Of a stretch of DNA of 64,000 nucleotides, positions 46,101 to 53,959 are shown piece by piece. Made by a program: the position numbers and the translations under genes. The notes beneath the pieces are model-generated. The model had not been told where the DNA came from, did not search any database, and was given only the letters and a program-made list of their open reading frames with translations. Where the stretch lies: positions 1 to 64,000 of the forward strand of contig CALIYX010000016.1 in assembly GCA_938049335.1 (NCBI GenBank), read 5' to 3'. The stretch is from an uncultured Clostridia bacterium (GTDB lineage: Bacteria > Bacillota > Clostridia > Peptostreptococcales > Anaerovoracaceae). Position 1 is the first letter of the stretch. The number at the start of each line of letters is the position of its first letter.

Positions 46101-46641
46101 ACAGGGACTTGTAGATATGGGAATCCACGCTGGAGCTGAGGCTATGGAAGGTGTTAAGGGTCTCATCATATTCGGTGAGGATCCAGCTGGCGTAGACCTA
46201 AGCGGACTTGAATTCCTAGTAGTATCAGATATCTACATGACTGATACAGCACTTCAGGCTAACGTTTTCCTACCAGGAACAGGTTCAGCAAGTGCAAACG
46301 GAACATTTACAAATACAGAGAGAAGACTTCTTCCTGTAGAGTCAGCAATCGAAGAGGATGTTGACTTCAATAACTGGGAGCTTGCAACAGAGCTAGCACA
46401 TGTATTTGAGGTTGATTTCGGATTCGAAGACGAAGAGGATATCAGCAAGGCAATGGATGATGAAATCGCTCTTTACAAGTACGCAGAAGTTGGCGAAATC
46501 TTCGGTGGTGTTCTAGAACCAATCGAGGTTAAGCTAGTAGCTGCAAAGGATGACAAGCTTGTAGATGTACTAGAGTGCACAGATGCGCTTATGAATCTAA
46601 ATGAAAGCAGAATTCCAAAGCCATTTTCAGTAGTTGAGTAA
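43129..46641 (+). CDS. Large fused subunit: NuoG-like Fe-S, GltD/NfnB-like FAD/NAD(P) domain, ferredoxin, truncated molybdopterin-type domain
   Basis: 1170 residues. (1) N-terminal [2Fe-2S] plant-type domain, Cys in SCGLCMVEI and ACAT (about 35-65); (2) Fer4_20/GltD-like cysteine region (CPGHTDCQGY, CPHPCEDACRRG); (3) FAD-binding IGGGPMGLSAAY near 199-210 and NAD(P)-binding GGGNTAMDA near 331 with IYRRTKNEMP, the arginine pair used for NADPH in NfnB; (4) two [4Fe-4S] clusters CILCGLCVRVC and CDSCGQCVSVCP (about 613-665); (5) a NuoG/formate-dehydrogenase-like part from about 690 with C-x2-C-x3-C...C but no Mo-ligand Cys or Sec. No hydrogenase H-cluster motifs exist, so hydrogenase is excluded. 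It probably couples NADH, NADPH and ferredoxin. Confidence 0.85.
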   Translation: MNKFRMNIDGKEVQAVNGQTILEVARENDIFIPTLCYDERTEIYGSCGLCMVEIEGSPKLAKACATAAAPNMVISTNSERVNEIRKTNLELLISNHYGDCIGPCMKACPGHTDCQGYVGLVANGEFEKSNELIKDKIPLPACIGRVCPHPCEDACRRGLVDEPISIAMIKRFAGDMDIAAEERFIPDMDEDTGKTVAIIGGGPMGLSAAYFLRQKGHDVTIFDSMPKLGGMLRYGIPEYRLPKEVLDAEIAIMEAMGIQIVPNTKVGIDIPLDTIRNDFDAVVLGIGAWLSTGVGCPGEDAEGVIGGIDFLRRVVRNEHINLGKNVAIVGGGNTAMDACRTAVRLGAENVYNIYRRTKNEMPADMIEIEEGEEEGVIFKNLTNPIEIVKDENGHVKQIVLQVMELGEADASGRRKPVPVEGKTETIDVDTVLLAIGQKVDASMFEIDKTKKGGISYDPKTMMTSIPGVFAGGDCGNDKISIAIESIADAKKVAESVDAYLNGEVYEYEPRYHVEKDDITEKTFEDRERLCREKADQLNALERKDNFTEVIYGGLTVEQAMKEASRCLECGCHDYFECKLVDYANEYDVQPERFAGEMTKIDFNDDHPFILRDPNKCILCGLCVRVCDEVMGIGALGLVNRGFDTVVKPSLEMPLMTTACDSCGQCVSVCPVGAIQERQTVVKEIPLDTEITTTTCANCAVGCTMDLENYGDMLIKANPDKEGYVNKGLCCAKGKWGFDASILEGKVIDPMIKRLNGEMEEADYHEALILAAKNLESVKARHGAGSIAVAISDRYTNEEAYTMKKFAEVLGAKVFSFNHRHNALLDVLGLDASPNTIDELLSTEVILVPAFIKSKAAVIWNKIKQAAAAGAKVVVINTPDASTEIPGAYKTVETEDSTAFLKALANAVIANKGECAAEGFDEFKASVAGAKVSDEVKEIADLYTNAKKAMIVFEQNVISIAAAEILAGIAVVSGHIGSPRDGILEVKAKNNSQGLVDMGIHAGAEAMEGVKGLIIFGEDPAGVDLSGLEFLVVSDIYMTDTALQANVFLPGTGSASANGTFTNTERRLLPVESAIEEDVDFNNWELATELAHVFEVDFGFEDEEDISKAMDDEIALYKYAEVGEIFGGVLEPIEVKLVAAKDDKLVDVLECTDALMNLNESRIPKPFSVVE

Positions 46642-46673
46642 TAGCGATAAGCAAAGCTTAAACTAAAATAATG

Positions 46674-46712
46674 AATCCCGCATTCAGATATAAATTGAGT
46701 GCGGGATTTTTC
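46674..46712 (+). terminator. Terminator of the bifurcating oxidoreductase operon
   Basis: AATCCCGCATTCA ... TGAGTGCGGGATT pairs with one wobble around a 9-nt loop and is followed by TTTTT. Confidence 0.92.
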
Positions 46713-46725
46713 GTACTAAAAATCC

Positions 46726-46745
46726 CCACTTTTGGAGTGGGGATG
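46726..46745 (-). terminator. Terminator of argR-recN (minus strand)
   Basis: On the minus strand ATCCCCACT - CCAAA - AGTGGGGAT is followed by TTTT. It lies between the recN stop codon and the plus-strand terminator. Confidence 0.88.
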
Positions 46746-46751
46746 TATGAG

Positions 46752-48374
46752 CTATATGTTCTTTGCCGATTCGATAAGCTCCTCAGCATTTTTTCGCGTT
46801 GCATCCGTTATTGTTTCACCACCGATTAGCCTTGCAATTTCATCAATCTGTGCATCCGAATCCAGCTTTTCTATGTGAGTATAGGTACTGCTGTCATCTG
46901 AATGCTTGAAAATTCTATATGCAGTATCGGCCATAGCTGCGATTTGGGGTAGGTGGGTGATACATAGAATTTGTTTTTCGCGAGATATTTCCCTTAACTT
47001 CTTACCGACTACATGAGCTGCCTGTCCGCTTATTCCTTGATCTATTTCATCAAAGATGAGCGTTGGGATGGCGTCGCTACTTGCTGTAATCTTTTTGATA
47101 GCGAGCATTATTCTTGAGATTTCTCCACCAGAGGCTGTCTTTACAAGTGGCTTTAGCGGCTCACCTTTGTTTGTGGATATGAGAATTTCTACATCATCAA
47201 GTCCGCTTTCATCAGGGACTGATTTAGGCTCAAAGCGTATTTCTAGAGCTGCGTCTGAGAAGTTAAGATCGTTTAGCTCTATCAAGATTTTTTCTGAAAG
47301 CTCTTTAGCAACAGTTTTACGAGCTTCGCTCAGCTTGTTTCCAGCGTCAATCAGAGCCTCATAGCTCTTTGATAGTGAAGTTTCAAGATTTAGCTTTTCG
47401 TCATCAAAATTTTCTATTGTTAAAAGCTCACCTTCAATGCTCTCACAGTAGGTAAGAACATCTTCAATAGTATTTCCGTATTTCTTCTTTAGAGACTTTA
47501 TGAGCTCTAGGCGCTCAATTGCTTCATCTAGCTCTGATGGATCAAATGTCATTTCGTCGACAGTGTCTCTTAGAACGGATACAGCTTCCTCAAGCCTATA
47601 GTATGCATCATTACATGATTCTAAAAGTTCACTAAGCTTTCCTGAATACTCAGCAAGCGATTCGATGTATGAAAGGGCAGAACCTAAAGTGCTGTATGCA
47701 CCGCGTTCGCCATCGATAAGATCATAGGCATGGCTTGCATCGCTTGTGATTTTTTCCGAGTTTTTGAGCATGTCGAGGCGTTCCTCTAGCTCGGTGTCTT
47801 CTCCTGGGACAAGCTTTGCGGATTTAATCTCGCCGATTTCGAACTTATAAAAATCAAGTTTTCTTGCATTCTCAGAAGAGAGTGAGAGAAGTTTGTTCAA
47901 CCTCGATTTCTTTTCTATATATCTTTGATATTCATTGGTATAAGCACTTTTGAGTTCATTTATTTTTTCAAAGCCATAGGTGTCGACAAGTGTCAGGTGA
48001 TTTTCGGTATTCAGTAGTGATTGATTGTCGTACTGCCCGTGAATATCTGCAAGCTTTTGGCAGGTGAGCTGAAGCTCTGATAATGTTACGAGTCTACCAT
48101 TCAGTTTGCAAAGGTTCTTTCCGTTAGAATTTATTTCTCTAGAAATGATTACTTCTTCGCCGTCAATTTCACCCGAAAGCTCGATAATTGCCTTATCTGT
48201 CCCAAAACGAACAAACGACGAATCAGCCCTGCTTCCAAGTGCAAGGCTTATCGCCGTTACTACTATTGATTTTCCGCTTCCGGTTTCTCCGGTAATGATA
48301 TTCAGTCCTGAGTAAAAGTCAACATCGGTGTTTTTGATAATAGCAAAATCTCTGATACTGATGTGGTTTATCAT
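46752..48374 (-). CDS. recN: DNA repair ATPase RecN
   Basis: SMC-like ATPase in double-strand break repair. N-terminal Walker A TGETGSGKSI at about 28-37, a coiled-coil middle (about 155-365), ABC-like signature TASGGEISRIML and Walker B PTLIFDEIDQGISG in the C-terminal part, then ITHLPQIAAMAD. 540 residues is slightly short of the usual 550-570. Overlaps the argR stop by one base; argR-recN is the standard order in Gram-positive bacteria. Confidence 0.95.
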   Translation of the reverse strand: MINHISIRDFAIIKNTDVDFYSGLNIITGETGSGKSIVVTAISLALGSRADSSFVRFGTDKAIIELSGEIDGEEVIISREINSNGKNLCKLNGRLVTLSELQLTCQKLADIHGQYDNQSLLNTENHLTLVDTYGFEKINELKSAYTNEYQRYIEKKSRLNKLLSLSSENARKLDFYKFEIGEIKSAKLVPGEDTELEERLDMLKNSEKITSDASHAYDLIDGERGAYSTLGSALSYIESLAEYSGKLSELLESCNDAYYRLEEAVSVLRDTVDEMTFDPSELDEAIERLELIKSLKKKYGNTIEDVLTYCESIEGELLTIENFDDEKLNLETSLSKSYEALIDAGNKLSEARKTVAKELSEKILIELNDLNFSDAALEIRFEPKSVPDESGLDDVEILISTNKGEPLKPLVKTASGGEISRIMLAIKKITASSDAIPTLIFDEIDQGISGQAAHVVGKKLREISREKQILCITHLPQIAAMADTAYRIFKHSDDSSTYTHIEKLDSDAQIDEIARLIGGETITDATRKNAEELIESAKNI

Positions 48375-48838
48375 TACTTGTGATTCCTTAAAATAAGCAT
48401 GTTGTTAAAAATGGATAGGATTTCTTCTACATGATCTTCGTGGTCGATGATGAGTAGAAGGGTATTGTCACCTGCAATGGAGCCGACAACATGAGGCAAG
48501 CCAATGTTGTCAATAGCCTCGCCGGCTGCTGCGCCACAACCTGAAAGAGTTTTAATGATTATTAAGTTGTGTGCAGATGCAAATGAAGTGATTGTTTCTC
48601 TAAAGATTTTTACAAATCTATCTGAGATAGGTGCATTCTGCTGCGTGCTTACTGCATATTTATACTTGCCTGTTGATGACAGTACCTTGATTAGCTGTAG
48701 CTCTTTGATGTCGCGAGATATAGTCGCCTGTGTAACATCAAAGCCCTCGCTCTTTAGCATAGCCGCTAGTTTCTCCTGAGTTTCAATTTCGTTGTTTGAG
48801 ATAATCTCAAGTATCTTATTTTGTCTCGAGTAACGCAT
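48374..48838 (-). CDS. argR: Arginine repressor ArgR
   Basis: Controls arginine synthesis and use. N-terminal winged helix (SRQNKILEIISNNEIETQEKL near 4-24, then TQATISRDIKELQL), and a C-terminal hexamerisation/arginine-binding domain with GDNTLLLI near residue 120-130. The start at 48838 is chosen since GGAGAGG lies 8-9 bp before it; an upstream in-frame ATG (48892) adds 18 residues not seen in the family. 154 residues. Coupled to recN. Confidence 0.94.
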   Translation of the reverse strand: MRYSRQNKILEIISNNEIETQEKLAAMLKSEGFDVTQATISRDIKELQLIKVLSSTGKYKYAVSTQQNAPISDRFVKIFRETITSFASAHNLIIIKTLSGCGAAAGEAIDNIGLPHVVGSIAGDNTLLLIIDHEDHVEEILSIFNNMLILRNHK

Positions 48839-48880
48839 AATAATAACCTCTCCTGGCAAAGATGCCTCCCTATTTCGATA

Positions 48881-48889
48881 ATTATAACA
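48881..48889 (-). promoter_or_regulatory. Promoter of argR-recN
   Basis: On the minus strand, TGTTATAAT forms an extended -10 about 43-50 bp before the argR start. AT-rich half-palindromes nearby (e.g. CATTCAAATTATC on the minus strand) might be ARG-box-like but are not clear enough to call. Confidence 0.5.
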
Positions 48890-48957
48890 CATGTATAGTT
48901 ATAATTAAAGATAATTTGAATGGGGATTTACAAATATTGACATATAAGCTCTCTAGT

Positions 48958-48986
48958 TAGACAAACATCTGTTCATATGTTATAAT
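48958..48986 (+). promoter_or_regulatory. Promoter of the ruvC operon
   Basis: TAGACA (48958-48963), a 17-bp spacer and TATAAT (48981-48986) with TG one base upstream (extended -10), about 29 bp before ruvC. Confidence 0.78.
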
Positions 48987-49014
48987 ATCAAGCGAAAATT
49001 AGGAGAGATAAAGT

Positions 49015-49500
49015 ATGAGAATTATAGGTATAGACCCTGGTTATGCCATAATGGGCTGGGGAATTTTAGACCTAAAGGGAAATAAGTTCAGTGTTGTAGA
49101 TTACGGTTCGATTACAACTGATGCAGGCGTAGAGGCACCTAAGAGACTTCAGCATATATATGCCGAGCTTGGAGCTATTATTGCAAAATATCAGCCTGAG
49201 GAAGCTGCGATAGAGGAACTGTTTTTTAATAACAATGCAAAGACAGTGATACTGGTTGGAGAGGCAAGAGGAATCGCGGTTTTGGCATGCGCAAATGCAG
49301 GACTTGAGATATCAGAATATACACCTTTACAGATAAAGCAGGCTCTTGTCGGATACGGAAGAGCTGATAAGAAGCAGGTTCAGGCAATGGTTAAGGCAAT
49401 CCTAAACCTAAAGGAAGTTCCTAAGCCTGATGATACCGCAGATGCTGTTGCAGCAGCGATTTGCCATGGACACAGTCGCGGCAGGAGGATAATTAAGTGA
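49015..49500 (+). CDS. ruvC: Crossover junction endodeoxyribonuclease RuvC
   Basis: Cuts Holliday junctions. Acidic catalytic residues appear in IIGIDPGYAIMGWG (Asp7), AIEELFF and DDTADAVAAAICH. 161 residues, normal. GGAGAG lies before the ATG. Its stop overlaps the GTG start of ruvA (GTGA). Confidence 0.96.
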   Translation: MRIIGIDPGYAIMGWGILDLKGNKFSVVDYGSITTDAGVEAPKRLQHIYAELGAIIAKYQPEEAAIEELFFNNNAKTVILVGEARGIAVLACANAGLEISEYTPLQIKQALVGYGRADKKQVQAMVKAILNLKEVPKPDDTADAVAAAICHGHSRGRRIIK

Positions 49501-50093
49501 TAAGATATATTAAGGGAACTATATACCATCAAATGGATGGCTCTATAATAGTAGAGAACAGCTCTGGCATGGGCTTTCACATTATGATTTCCGCAGGATC
49601 TAGCTTTTATAAGCTTGTAGATGGAGAAAATGTCAAGGTTCATACATCTATGATAGTCAAGGAGGACGATATCAGCTTATATGGATTCTCTGATAGGGAA
49701 GAACTTGAACTCTTTGAGCTTTTGATAACCGTAAGCGGTATAGGTGCAAAGGGTGCTATGTCAATAATGAGTGTACTCAGTCCTAACGCGCTAAAGTTTG
49801 CTATTGCATCAGGTGACAGTAAATCAATAGCAAAGGCAAATGGTGTCGGAAAGAAGACTGCTGAGCGAATTATAATCGATCTTAAGGATAAGGTTGGAAG
49901 CTTTGATGAGTCTGAGCTAGATGGCCCTATAGATGAAAAAATCTTTGTTAATGATGATACTCGTTCCGAGGCTAAGATTGCTTTGATAAGCCTTGGCTAT
50001 TCACAGCAGGAAGCAGAGAATGCTATAAGCAAGATTAAGGGTGAGAACTTGACAATAGAGGATTATATCAAGCTTGCGCTCAAGCAGATGTAG
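49497..50093 (+). CDS. ruvA: Holliday junction branch migration protein RuvA
   Basis: Binds four-way junctions and guides RuvB. 198 residues, OB fold (1-64), HhH motifs (about 70-140: VSGIGAKGAMSIMS and ANGVGKKTAERIIIDLKDK), and the C-terminal domain III that contacts RuvB. The start is GTG at 49497 with GGAGG upstream. ruvB follows after 9 bp. Confidence 0.96.
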   Translation: MIRYIKGTIYHQMDGSIIVENSSGMGFHIMISAGSSFYKLVDGENVKVHTSMIVKEDDISLYGFSDREELELFELLITVSGIGAKGAMSIMSVLSPNALKFAIASGDSKSIAKANGVGKKTAERIIIDLKDKVGSFDESELDGPIDEKIFVNDDTRSEAKIALISLGYSQQEAENAISKIKGENLTIEDYIKLALKQM

Positions 50094-50102
50094 GTAATAG
50101 GA

Positions 50103-51137
50103 ATGGAAGATAGAATTACAAAAACAAGTGCCAATGAATTTGAGGAGAGACAGGAGGTCGGACTAAGACCTCAGCGCCTTGATGATTTCATCGGTCAAAG
50201 CCATGTTAAAGAAAATCTAAAGATTTTTATCGAGGCAGCAAAGCTTAGAGGTGAGCCACTAGATCATGTTTTGTTCTATGGACCTCCAGGTCTTGGAAAG
50301 ACAACCCTTGCGGGAATTATAGCAAATGAGCTAGGCGTTGACATTAAAATAACATCGGGTCCTGCAATCGGAAGAGCTGCAGATCTTGCGGCCATTTTGA
50401 CGAACCTAAATGAAAACGATGTTCTATTTATAGACGAGATACATAGACTAAATAGGTCTGTTGAGGAAGTGCTTTATTCTGCGATGGAGGACTATGCATT
50501 AGACATAGTCATAGGAAAGGGACCATCGGCAAGGTCGATAAGGCTCGATATAGCGAAGTTTACTTTGATAGGTGCAACTACGAGGGCTGGTAGCCTTTCG
50601 GCGCCTCTAAGAGATAGATTTGGCGTTATAGACAAGTTCGAAGTATATGGAAGCGACGAGCTTATCAATATTATTGGTAGGTCTGCATCCTTGCTTGGGG
50701 TGACGACAGATGAAGATGCACTTTATGAGATGGCAAGATGCTCAAGAGGAACTCCTCGTGTTGCAAATAGGATACTTAAGCGCGTAAGGGACTTTGCTCA
50801 GGTTAGCGGAAAATCACATATTGACTTTGAAACTGCTCAGCAGTCACTTGCTGCTCTTGGTGTTGATACACTTGGTCTTGAGAAACTAGATAGAGAGATT
50901 CTAAATGCGATAATAACAAGGTTTAACGGTGGTCCAGTGGGTATAGATACCATTGCCGCATCAATCGGTGAGGAGAGGATTACGATTGAGGACGCCTACG
51001 AGCCATATTTGATACAGCAGGGATTGCTTTATAGAACGCAGAAGGGCAGAATGGCTACTGAGCTTGCGTATAAGCACCTTGGAATCGCATATAGTGGCGA
51101 CAAAAATATCGATGCACAAGAAGATAGTGCAGAGTAA
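50103..51137 (+). CDS. ruvB: Holliday junction branch migration ATPase RuvB
   Basis: AAA+ motor of branch migration. LRPQRLDDFIGQ at about 22-33, Walker A GPPGLGKTT near 60-68, Walker B LFIDEIHRL near 107-115, sensor GATTRAG near 158-164, and the C-terminal winged helix. 344 residues, normal. Confidence 0.97.
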   Translation: MEDRITKTSANEFEERQEVGLRPQRLDDFIGQSHVKENLKIFIEAAKLRGEPLDHVLFYGPPGLGKTTLAGIIANELGVDIKITSGPAIGRAADLAAILTNLNENDVLFIDEIHRLNRSVEEVLYSAMEDYALDIVIGKGPSARSIRLDIAKFTLIGATTRAGSLSAPLRDRFGVIDKFEVYGSDELINIIGRSASLLGVTTDEDALYEMARCSRGTPRVANRILKRVRDFAQVSGKSHIDFETAQQSLAALGVDTLGLEKLDREILNAIITRFNGGPVGIDTIAASIGEERITIEDAYEPYLIQQGLLYRTQKGRMATELAYKHLGIAYSGDKNIDAQEDSAE

Positions 51138-51150
51138 TTTGGAGAAATAG

Positions 51151-52206
51151 ATGCATATAAATGATTTTGATTATAAGCTTCCGGAAGAGCTGATTGCTCA
51201 GAAACCACAAAAGGATAGGGATAAATGCCGTCTGATGGTTTTGAGACGAAGTGACAATAGTATAGAGCATAGGCATTTCTTTGATATACTAGAATACCTA
51301 AAGGAAGGCGACTGCCTGTTGTTAAACGATAGCAAGGTTATTCCGGCAAGGCTTTACGGCATCAAAGAAGGAACTGGCGCCAGAGTCGAGTTCCTTTTGA
51401 TAAAAAGAATAGAGGGTGACACCTGGGAGACCATGGTAAGACCAGGAAAGAGACTTAAGCCTGGCGATAGTGTAGTGTTTTCAGATGAGGACGGAAAGAA
51501 GCTTAGGGCAGACATTCTCGACTACGGTGAAGATGGTACCAGAATTGTCAAAATGGATTACGATGGTATTTTGATGGAAAGACTTGAGGAAATTGGCTCT
51601 ATGCCACTTCCACCATATATTTCAAGACCTAGTAACGATGAGGACAAGGACGACTATCAGACTGTTTACTGCCACGAGGAAGGCTCTGTTGCAGCTCCTA
51701 CGGCGGGACTTCACTTTACGACGGAGCTTTTGGAGAAGGCTAGAGAAAAGGGTGTCAAAACCGCATTTGTGACGCTTCACGTAGGTATTGGTACATTCAG
51801 ACCAGTTAAATGTGAGACTATAGAAGATCATCACATGCATTTTGAGGAGTATTCTGTAAGTGAGGAAACAGCTGAGATTGTAAACGAAACTATTTTGAGT
51901 GGTGGAAGAGTGATATCTATTGGAACGACATCTACGAGAACTGCAGAAAGCGCAGCTTGCTTTGATGAAAAGAGTGGTAAATATCTTCTTAAGGCAGGTT
52001 CAGGAAGTACGGATATTTTCATATATCCTGGATATGAGTTTAAGATTATAGAGTCTTTAATTACAAACTTCCATTTACCAAAATCGACTTTGATGATGCT
52101 TGTATCGGCGCTTTATGACCGCGAGCATATTCTGAAGGCATATGACGAGGCAGTTAGGGAAGAGTATAGATTTTTTAGCTATGGCGATGCCATGTTTATA
52201 GAATAG
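51151..52206 (+). CDS. queA: S-adenosylmethionine:tRNA ribosyltransferase-isomerase
   Basis: Adds the epoxycyclopentane part of queuosine to tRNA. Marks: FDYKLPEELIAQKP near 5-18, LLLNDSKVIPARL, GSVAAPTAGLHFT near 181-193, and FHLPKSTLMMLVSA near 308-321. 351 residues. It works with tgt downstream and queH upstream in the window. GGAG before the ATG. Confidence 0.96.
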   Translation: MHINDFDYKLPEELIAQKPQKDRDKCRLMVLRRSDNSIEHRHFFDILEYLKEGDCLLLNDSKVIPARLYGIKEGTGARVEFLLIKRIEGDTWETMVRPGKRLKPGDSVVFSDEDGKKLRADILDYGEDGTRIVKMDYDGILMERLEEIGSMPLPPYISRPSNDEDKDDYQTVYCHEEGSVAAPTAGLHFTTELLEKAREKGVKTAFVTLHVGIGTFRPVKCETIEDHHMHFEEYSVSEETAEIVNETILSGGRVISIGTTSTRTAESAACFDEKSGKYLLKAGSGSTDIFIYPGYEFKIIESLITNFHLPKSTLMMLVSALYDREHILKAYDEAVREEYRFFSYGDAMFIE

Positions 52207-52217
52207 GAGGATGAGAT

Positions 52218-52823
52218 ATGAATGATCTTTTGAAATCAATGAAGTGGGGAATGATGCTAACAGGTCTTTTGACAATAATAATAGGTATCATGATTTGTGC
52301 AAACCCAAGTGGGGCAATTATCTCAATTATACGTTTCATCGGATGGGTTTTGATTGTTGCTGGAGGTGTTTCAGCAATAGGTGAGTTTATGCAGCGCACA
52401 ACATCATATAGAACGTATTCAACAATGACGTTCGCACTTATAAGCCTTGTCTTCGGTATAGTGCTTGCAATTAGACCAGCTTCATTTGTAAATTTTGTTG
52501 GAACAGTAGTTGCGTTAATATTGTTTGTCCACGGAATCAATGCAATAGTTTCAGCGCTTAATTCGAGAAAGTATGGATACAATCAGTGGAAGATTGCTTG
52601 CCTTTCTGGAGTTATATTTGCTGTAGTAGCATTTATAATATTAATCAATCCGTTCTCGTCAGCTAGTGCACTCATGCTTTTCATAGGAATAGTTCTTATT
52701 GGTGATGGAATTTCTAACATTGCCATGGCATTTAGCATAGGTAGAACAATGCACACATATCATAAAAATGCGATGGGCGATAGATACATTGATGTGGATT
52801 ATACAGAAGTTGACGATAAATAA
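52218..52823 (+). CDS. DUF308 (HdeD-like) membrane protein
   Basis: 201 residues with six hydrophobic segments in about 12-185, in pairs, as in the HdeD/DUF308 family (e.g. GLLTIIIGIMICANPSG, then LVFGIVLAIRPASFVN). Family function in Firmicutes is unknown; HdeD protects against acid in E. coli. It sits between queA and tgt, which are usually adjacent, so it is an insertion in the queuosine gene order. AGGAGG precedes the start. Confidence 0.88.
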   Translation: MNDLLKSMKWGMMLTGLLTIIIGIMICANPSGAIISIIRFIGWVLIVAGGVSAIGEFMQRTTSYRTYSTMTFALISLVFGIVLAIRPASFVNFVGTVVALILFVHGINAIVSALNSRKYGYNQWKIACLSGVIFAVVAFIILINPFSSASALMLFIGIVLIGDGISNIAMAFSIGRTMHTYHKNAMGDRYIDVDYTEVDDK

Positions 52824-52837
52824 TTTGAGGTTTATTA

Positions 52838-53959
52838 ATGAAGCATGCAGTCAGCTATGAGCTGAAGAAGAAAGATAAGAATAGTGGGGCACGTAGAGGT
52901 GTTCTTCATACTCCGCACGGAGATATACAGACGCCAGTGTTCATGCCAGTTGGAACCCAAGCAACAGTCAAGGCTATGACGCCTGAGCAAGTTGAGGCAA
53001 CAGGAGCTAAGCTGATATTGGGAAATACCTATCATCTATTCTTAAGACCTGGACATGAGATTGTAAGGGAAGCTGGTGGTCTTCACAAGTTTATGAACTG
53101 GAATCATGCTATTTTGACAGATAGTGGCGGATTTCAGGTGTTTTCTTTAGGTAAGCTTAGAAAGATTTCTGAGGAAGGCGTAACCTTTAGGAGCCATATA
53201 GATGGATCAAAGAAGTTTATCTCACCAGAGATTGCAATAGAGATTCAAAATGCGCTCGGCGCAGACATAATAATGGCCTTTGATGAATGTGCACCTTATC
53301 CAGCAGATAGGCGCTATGTTGAAGATTCCCTAAATAGGACAACAAGATGGCTAAAGCGTTGCAAGGATGCTCATAAAGATATTGAAAAACAGTCCCTATT
53401 TGGAATCATGCAGGGCGGAATGTACAGTGATTTACGTAAGATGAGCGCAGAGCAGATAGTTGAGCTTGATTTGCCAGGATATGCGATAGGCGGTCTTTCT
53501 GTTGGTGAGCCTAAGGAACTTATGATAGAGGTTCTCGACAGCTGCGTTGATTATCTTCCAGCAGAAAAGGCTAGGTATTTGATGGGCGTTGGTACTGTCG
53601 ACTATATCTTCGAGGGAGTAGAGCGCGGAATTGACATGTTCGACTGTGTTCAGCCTACTAGAATAGCAAGACATGGAATGGCGACAACGGCGAGCGGCAA
53701 GGTAAACATCAAAAATGCTAAGTATGAGAGAGACTTCTCACCACTCGATAATGAATGCGACTGCTATACATGTAGAAATTTCTCAAAAGCATATTTGCGT
53801 CACCTTTTTAAGGCCAATGAAATGCTTTGTAGCACACTTTTGTCAATCCATAATATTCACTTCCTAGAGAAGATGATGGAGGGCATACAGCAGGCAATAG
53901 AAGAAGATAGATTTTTAGAATATAAGAAAGAGTTTTACGATAAATATGGAGAATTTTAG
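52838..53959 (+). CDS. tgt: tRNA-guanine transglycosylase
   Basis: Swaps the wobble guanine of GUN tRNAs for preQ1. Marks: TPVFMPVGTQATVK (about 31-44), LILGNTYHLFLRPG, the nucleophile/base Asp in DSGGFQVFSLG near 94-104, and zinc ligands CDCYTCRNFSKAYLRHL (Cys three and His) near 305-321. 373 residues. Overlaps rlmD by 14 bp. Confidence 0.97.
   Translation: MKHAVSYELKKKDKNSGARRGVLHTPHGDIQTPVFMPVGTQATVKAMTPEQVEATGAKLILGNTYHLFLRPGHEIVREAGGLHKFMNWNHAILTDSGGFQVFSLGKLRKISEEGVTFRSHIDGSKKFISPEIAIEIQNALGADIIMAFDECAPYPADRRYVEDSLNRTTRWLKRCKDAHKDIEKQSLFGIMQGGMYSDLRKMSAEQIVELDLPGYAIGGLSVGEPKELMIEVLDSCVDYLPAEKARYLMGVGTVDYIFEGVERGIDMFDCVQPTRIARHGMATTASGKVNIKNAKYERDFSPLDNECDCYTCRNFSKAYLRHLFKANEMLCSTLLSIHNIHFLEKMMEGIQQAIEEDRFLEYKKEFYDKYGEF

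Noticed and set aside
45417..46169. 250-residue minus-strand frame inside the large oxidoreductase gene
   Set aside because: Shadow of a real gene with strong codon bias; no family features and no ribosome binding site.
40849..46641. Electron-bifurcating [FeFe]-hydrogenase HydABC
   Set aside because: The NuoE- and NuoF-like subunits fit, but the large subunit has none of the H-cluster motifs and instead has a GltD/NfnB-like flavin domain.
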